Source of the DNA: Lacticaseibacillus thailandensis DSM 22698 = JCM 13996 | GTDB lineage: Bacteria > Bacillota > Bacilli > Lactobacillales > Lactobacillaceae | Length of the DNA stretch: 64,000 bases | Assembly (NCBI RefSeq): GCF_001312865.1 | Contig: NZ_BBER01000001.1 | Coordinates: 248,001-312,000, forward strand | Direction of reading: 5' to 3' | Part shown: one piece after another, positions 58,975 to 64,000 of the stretch | How the letters are laid out: every line of letters begins with the position of its first letter | Numbering within the stretch: the first letter of the stretch is position 1 | Notes under the pieces: model-generated | Databases searched by the model: none | What the model was told of the DNA's origin: nothing | The model's input: only the letters and a program-made list of their open reading frames with translations | Program-made: the position numbers and the translations under genes

Positions 58975-59679
58975 TTGACCCAGACCGATGACGCAATTAC
59001 CCAGTTTAATCACGGACACCAAGAAGAGGGAATTCAAGCCGCCGTTCATGATATTGACGCACACCCACACGATCCGCAGCGCTACTCCGTGTTGGCGACG
59101 ATGCTGATCACGGTGCGGGCTTACGATCAGGCGACAACGTTGATTACCCGGGCACTGGGACTCTTCCCGGATAATCCGGAATTGCGGTATTCGTGGGGCT
59201 TGTTGGCCTACGCACAACAGGACTTGCAGGATGCGTTAGCCCGGCTGCTGCCGTTGACTGACGTGCATGCCGACGTGCCGATGTCGCTGCGGGGTGACGC
59301 CGCCTACATGGTGGCTCTGTGCTATAACGATCTCGGTCAGTCGGCCCGGGCACTGGCATTTGCCATGACGGCCCACGACGTGAACCCGCGTGCTCATGAC
59401 GCGGTAATCCTGATGGCCAACATTTTGTTGGCCCTGGGCGAGTTTAACAGCGCGGTGGATACGTTGGCGCCGTTGATTAATGCGCATGACCCGCAGATTG
59501 ATTTTGCGTACGGGATGGCACTGTCGGCAGCGGGCCGCGATGGCAGTAAGTACTTGGATGCAGCGCGTAAAGCGGATCCGGCTTTATTTGCTGATCAAAG
59601 GGGTAAGGTCAAAGATATTGCCCGGTTCCTGCAATTGCGGCATGCGGATGACGAAACGGAGGGGCATCAGGATGCCTGA
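58975..59679 (+). CDS. Tetratricopeptide repeat protein
   Basis: A 234-residue helical protein with about five TPR units from residue 12 to 200 (pairs such as RYSVLATMLITVRAYDQA and ELRYSWGLLAYAQQDLQDA). TTG start at 58975 behind GAAGGAGGCATGGCACA. It overlaps recD2 by 8 bases, and this TPR-recD2 pairing is common in lactobacilli. The partner protein is unknown. Confidence 0.88.
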   Translation: MTQTDDAITQFNHGHQEEGIQAAVHDIDAHPHDPQRYSVLATMLITVRAYDQATTLITRALGLFPDNPELRYSWGLLAYAQQDLQDALARLLPLTDVHADVPMSLRGDAAYMVALCYNDLGQSARALAFAMTAHDVNPRAHDAVILMANILLALGEFNSAVDTLAPLINAHDPQIDFAYGMALSAAGRDGSKYLDAARKADPALFADQRGKVKDIARFLQLRHADDETEGHQDA

Positions 59680-62151
59680 TATGGATACGGTCACCGGAAC
59701 GGTGCGCAACGTAATTTTTGCGAGCCATGACAGTTTGTTCAAAATCGTGGCGGTGGACATCTCCGCCACGACTTTAGTGTGGACTGAACCGGAGATTGTC
59801 GTGAAAGGCAACCTGGGCGACCTCCAAGAAGGCACCGAGTACGAATTCAGCGGGCACCTGGTGGCCCACCCGAAGTACGGACAACAGTTTGACGCCGTGT
59901 CGTACCAAAGCCAGCGCCCCACTAGTCACGACGGCCTAGTTGATTATTTGGCCAGCGACCGCTTTCCGGGCATTGGTCCCAAAACTGCGGCTAAGATCGT
60001 GGATGCGTTAGGCATTGGGGCGGTGGATACCATCGTGAAGGACCCCGATGTGTTACAGAAGGTGGGCTTAAGCGCCAAAAAGGCGGACATGCTCGCTAGT
60101 TCTTTGCGTGAGAACCTGGGGCTTGAACAGGTAATCATTGGTCTTGGTGAAGTGGGACTGACGGGTGCCTTAGCCAATAAGGTGTACGGTCGCTACCAGG
60201 AGGACGCCCTCGACGTGGTCCGGGCTAATCCTTACCAACTAATCGTTGACATTGAGGGCATTGGTTTTCGGGTGGCTGACGGAATCGCCCGGCAGCTTGA
60301 CATTCCCGCGGACGATCCGCAGCGATTGGGCGGCGCGCTAATGGATGCCTTGTTCCAAATAACCGACCGTGACGGTGATACATATGCGGAGCCCGCCCGC
60401 CTGTTAGACGGGGCTAAGTCACGACTAGCTGGTGGTGGCCTCGGCGGTGTGAGCGACGAGCAACTAACGGCGGCGCTGCGTGATTTGGCTGATGACCGGC
60501 GTATTAGTATCACTGATGGGCGCATCTTTCCTAAGCGACTCTTTGACGCCGAGTGGCAAATTGCCAACCATCTCTTTGCGCTCAAAAGTGCTGCGGAAGG
60601 GTATGATGACGATGACATCACGACAACGTTAAACCAGGTGGAGCACGATTTGGACATTGAGTATGATGCGACCCAACGCACTGCAGTGTGGATGCATTGC
60701 AAAATCACGTTTTCCTGCTAACTGGGGGCCCGGGGACGGGCAAAACCACCGTGGTGAACGGGATCGTGCGCGCTTATGCCCAACTCAACGCCATCCGGTT
60801 GGATCCGAACAGCTATGATAGTGATACGGCCTATCCCATTATGTTGGTGGCACCTACCGGTCGGGCGGCAAAGCGCATGTCCGAAACGACGGGGTTGCCG
60901 GCCAGCACGATTCACCGGTTACTAGGTTTAGCTATCGACACCACTGATTACGAGCCCCCGGAGTTACCGGATGGCCTGTTGATCGTGGATGAGATGTCGA
61001 TGGTGGACACCTACTTGTTCCGCATTCTACTGGATGCAGTGCACCCGGGCATTACGTTGATTCTCGTTGGTGATAAGGACCAACTGCCATCCGTCGGGCC
61101 GGGGCAGGTTTTTGCGGACCTGTTAGCGAGCCACACGTTACCCCAAGCGGAATTAACACACATTCACCGGCAAGACGCGCGGTCGTCGATTACCACGTTG
61201 GCGCATGACATTAATAACGGCCAGCTGCCGGACGACTTTACCGCCAAGCAGGCTGACCGTAGTTTCATTAGTTGTGGTCCCGGGCAGATTCAGGCAGCAG
61301 TACGCCAGGTGGTGACCGCCGCCAAGGCTAAGTTTGACGCCATGCAGGTACAGGTCTTGGCACCCATGTACCGGGGCGTGGCTGGTGTGGATGCGTTGAA
61401 TCCGCTGGTCCAAGATATCTTTAATCCCAAAGCAAGTGAACGTACTAAGGAAATTGATGCGGGCGACCACCAATACCGGATTGGCGACAAGGTGCTCCAA
61501 CTAGTCAATAATCCCGAAAAAAAACGTGTACAATGGTGAAATCGGGTTGGTCACCGGTATTGTGTCAGCCACCAAGGATGATGGGGCACACCTGATCGTC
61601 GATTTTGATGGTAACGAAATCGATTATGCCAGTAATGAACTTAAAAGCATCACCCTAGCGTATGCGACCAGCATCCATAAGGCGCAAGGGAGTGAGTTTG
61701 ATATGGTGATCTTGCCCCTAACGATGGCGAGCCGGCGCATGCTCAAGCGTAACTTAGTGTATACTGCCATCACGCGGGCCAAGAAGTTTCTGATCATGAT
61801 TGGTGACCAGGAGCTTTCCGGACGGCGGTGACCACGATGGCGGACAACCGGCACACCGGGTTGGTGGACCGGCTGCGTAAAGTCTTCAAGTTGGCGCCCA
61901 CCGAGCCGGACGCCACTGACGGCGAAACTGCTGCTACCACCACCAGTAATGCTAGGGTAAATGACGCGCAATCGTTAGCGGTAGCGTCAACCGCGACGGG
62001 CCAGGTATTGCACGAAGCTGTGGCACCCCCAATTGCAGCTAATGGTTCTGACCAAGCGGCGGGCCCCACGATTTTAACGCCGGCATTGGTTGCCCGCGAC
62101 GCGGTGGACCCCATGATTGGTATGGAGGGCATTACCCCGCAAACAGCGTAG
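59672..62151 (+). CDS. recD2: ATP-dependent DNA helicase RecD2 (three frameshifts)
   Basis: A superfamily 1B 5'-3' helicase in DNA repair; 826 residues after repair. An N-terminal OB and helix-hairpin-helix region (FPGIGPKTAAKIV) is followed by Walker A GGPGTGKTTVV, Walker B LLIVDEMSMVD, motif III GDKDQLPSVGPG and the UvrD-like end SIHKAQGSEFDMV. Lesions: one base missing near 60688 (RTAVLDALQNHVF), A8 at 61517-61524 should be seven (NNPEKNVYNGEIG), and one base missing near 61818, after which TAVTTMADNRHTGLVDRL gives the expected C-terminus. Start ATG 59672 behind GGAGGGGCATCAGG. Confidence 0.92.
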
Positions 62152-62181
62152 TATGGATCCACGGTTAAATTAAGGAGAAGC

Positions 62182-63396
62182 ATGATGACAGATATTCGCG
62201 AACAACTATCAATGCGTCCAGTTACACCGGAATATTTAGACCAGTTTAATGATTTGCTGGGGTATGTGTTCCAGGTCACCGCCAAAGAAGTGAGCGAGTC
62301 TGGTTACGAAGAGGGCGAACTCGAGCGGGCCAAACGACCAGTGCTGGAGGAAGCGGACGTTTTTGGCTGGTTCCACGGTGACAACCTGGTCAGTCAATTG
62401 GCCATCTACCCGTGCAAAGTCAACATTCACGGGCGGCAGTACGATATGGCCGGGCTTACTGGCGTGGTACGTACCAGAGTACGCCGGGCATGGCTTAATG
62501 CACGACCTGATTAGTACGGCGTTGGAACACATGCGGTCCCGGCACCAATGGATCTCCTACCTGTACCCGTACAGCATTCCGTTTTACCGCAAAAAGGGGT
62601 GGGAAATCATGTCTGACCACCTGACTTTTGACGTACGCGATATCCAGTTGCCTAAGCAACAGAATCTGCCTGGTCACGTTGAGCGAATGGATATTGATGC
62701 CGAGGATGTGATTCGGACCTATGACCGCTTTGCCTTGTTGAACCATGGTGCCATGATTCGTAACCAGCTGAACTGGGACGAGTATTGGCGCTGGGAAAAC
62801 GAGGAGGAACGCACGGCGGCCGTGTTCTACGATGAGGACGACGAACCGCAGGGGTTCTTGCTGTACTGGATTGCTAACGAGGTCTTCCATATTAAGGAAA
62901 TGGTGTACATCACGCAGGAGGCGCGGATCGCACTGTGGAACTTCGTGTCGGCCCATTTCTCCATGGTGGAACACGTGCGCGGCAACATCTATAAGAACGA
63001 ACCGCTGCACTTCTTACTGGATGATGGCGACATTAAACAGACCATTAAGCCGTACTTTATGGCGCGCATCGTGGACGTTGAACAATTTCTCCGCGCCTAC
63101 CCGTTCGCGGAAGTAGGCCAGCCATTTCACCTGATCGTCAGTGATCCCATGGCGCCCTGGAATGTCGGGACGTTCGGAGTGAGTTGGGATGCCAACGGTC
63201 AAGTAAGGTGGAGCGTGATGCCCATCCCGGTTTGCCAGTGCGGTTGGACATCCAAACGCTGACAACGATGCTGATGAGTTACCGGCGACCGTCTTACCTG
63301 CGCCGCATTGAACGACTGGATGCGGACACCAGTGCCGTTAAGAATCTTGAGCAGGTCATTCCCATGGAAGAGCCGTACTTTTCAGATTACTTTTAG
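62182..63396 (+). CDS. Eis-like GNAT N-acetyltransferase (three lost bases)
   Basis: A 405-residue (repaired) acetyltransferase of the Eis family: an N-terminal GNAT domain with acetyl-CoA loop, a second GNAT-like domain and a C-terminal SCP2-like domain. Eis homologues acetylate amines including aminoglycosides; the substrate here is unknown. Two G seem lost within eight bases near 62465-62470 (repair gives LTGVGTVPEYAGHGLM) and one base near 63204 (QVKVERDAHPGLP). The end EEPYFSDYF is family-typical. RBS TAAGGAGAAGC. Confidence 0.87.
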
Positions 63397-63421
63397 ATTG
63401 GCGGCGCTTAGTCGGACGACG

Positions 63422-63450
63422 TTGCAAATCAACCAGTGGCTAGTTATAAT
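63422..63450 (+). promoter_or_regulatory. Promoter of the diacylglycerol kinase-like gene
   Basis: TTGCAA (63422-63427), 17 bases, TATAAT (63445-63450). Confidence 0.85.
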
Positions 63451-63486
63451 TTACAGCGTTAACGTTGAAAGGAGTTGTGGCGCTAC

Positions 63487-64000
63487 GTGGCCTTTTTTTC
63501 AAATGATTTTCAATCCCGCAGCCGGCGGGGGTAATTCTGTGGCTACGTGGCACATCGTTAAGGATGAGTTGAATCGGCGTGGGGTCGATTTCCGGGTTCG
63601 GACATCCAAACATCCTGGGCACACGGTGGAGTTGGCGCACCAAATTGCCAAGTTCAATGACCGGGATGATACGGTGCTGTTAGTGATTGGTGGCGACGGA
63701 ACGTTGAACCAAGCGGTAACGGGAATTCGTGAAGCTGGCAACACGACCATGCCGGTGGCGTACGTACCGGCAGGGAGCGGTAACGACTTTGCCCGGGCCA
63801 ACCGCATCAGCAAGGATCCCCTGACGGTACTGGATGCTATTCTCGACACACAGGCACCGGTGCGGGTCGATATTGGTGAATTCCACGAACGGACACGCGA
63901 CCAACACGGTTACTTTGTGAACAACGTGGGCGTTGGGTTTGACGCGGCCGTTGTGGATGCGGCGAACCAAAGTCGGTTAAAAGGGTTCCTGAACCGGGTA
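63487..64000 (+). CDS. Diacylglycerol kinase family lipid kinase, N-terminal part (frameshifted, runs off window)
   Basis: The start of a DagK/YegS-type lipid kinase that phosphorylates diacylglycerol or undecaprenol-like lipids at the membrane. It shows IFNPAAGGGNS, nucleotide-binding VIGGDGTLNQA and PAGSGNDFAR, and NNVGVGFDAAVV. The GTG at 63487 needs six rather than seven T at 63493-63499 to reach FQMIFNPAAGG. An internal ATG at 63503 would avoid the T-run but leaves no RBS. The 3' end is outside the window. Confidence 0.88.

Overview
The window looks like ordinary chromosome from a lactic acid bacterium of the Lactobacillaceae. It is relatively GC-rich by eye, and a Levilactobacillus-like species is my best guess (inference). 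The evidence is family-level: a ClpE gene with CtsR and HrcA operators, the ptsH-ptsI operon, a prsA / HIT / ecsAB / trmB / ytpR neighbourhood, DUF1827 and DUF1831 proteins, a copY-copB copper operon, a T-box in front of argS, and consistently AGGAGG-type ribosome binding sites. I see no prophage, insertion sequence, CRISPR array, rRNA or integrase.

Layout. 1-8.5 kb: the 3' part of ileS, yaaA, a tyrosine phosphatase, a multicopper oxidase, mtnN, a cysteine desulfurase and its DUF1831 partner. 8.5-13.1 kb, minus strand: two tandem VIT/CCC1 metal transporters, a DUF1827 protein and clpE. 13.5-17.8 kb: a small protein, ptsH-ptsI, then an IspD/TarI-like cytidylyltransferase paired with an NAD-dependent epimerase. 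18-20.7 kb: copY-copB behind two cop boxes. 20.7-24.8 kb: a TRAP/HmoB-like protein, a metallo-hydrolase, mecA, azlCD and an orphan HicB-like protein. 24.9-27.4 kb: tRNA-Gly, an arginine T-box, argS and argR. 27.5-40.1 kb: a pseudouridine synthase, a class A PBP, a YheA-like protein, YhaM, two prsA paralogues, HIT, ecsAB, trmB, ytpR, dedA and an AlkD-like gene. 40.2-46.6 kb: a CocE-type hydrolase, mnmA, an MFS transporter and a DUF2974 lipase-like protein. 46.9-52.3 kb: an unknown gene and a ppx-ppk-ppx polyphosphate operon. 52.4-58.1 kb: a MarR/DHA2 efflux pair with a broken MarR, efp and a P-type cation ATPase. 58.3-64 kb: a histidine phosphatase, a TPR protein, recD2, an Eis-like acetyltransferase and the start of a diacylglycerol kinase-family gene.

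The most striking global property is that about two dozen genes, including essential ones (ileS, argS, mnmA, ptsI), are broken by one or more single-base indels. Most lost bases are in short runs, mainly of G/C, and most gained bases are in A/T runs of seven or more. Repairing them restores full-length family proteins. I therefore read them as sequencing or assembly errors and annotate each such gene over its full repaired span. The MarR lesion at 53981 is different: it is an in-frame stop, not an indel, and may be real.

I did not find a clearly new multi-gene system. The best candidates for new biology are the cytidylyltransferase-epimerase pair (16.0-17.8 kb), the compact Arg T-box directly behind tRNA-Gly(CCC), the dual CtsR/CIRCE clpE promoter, and the ppx-ppk-ppx operon.
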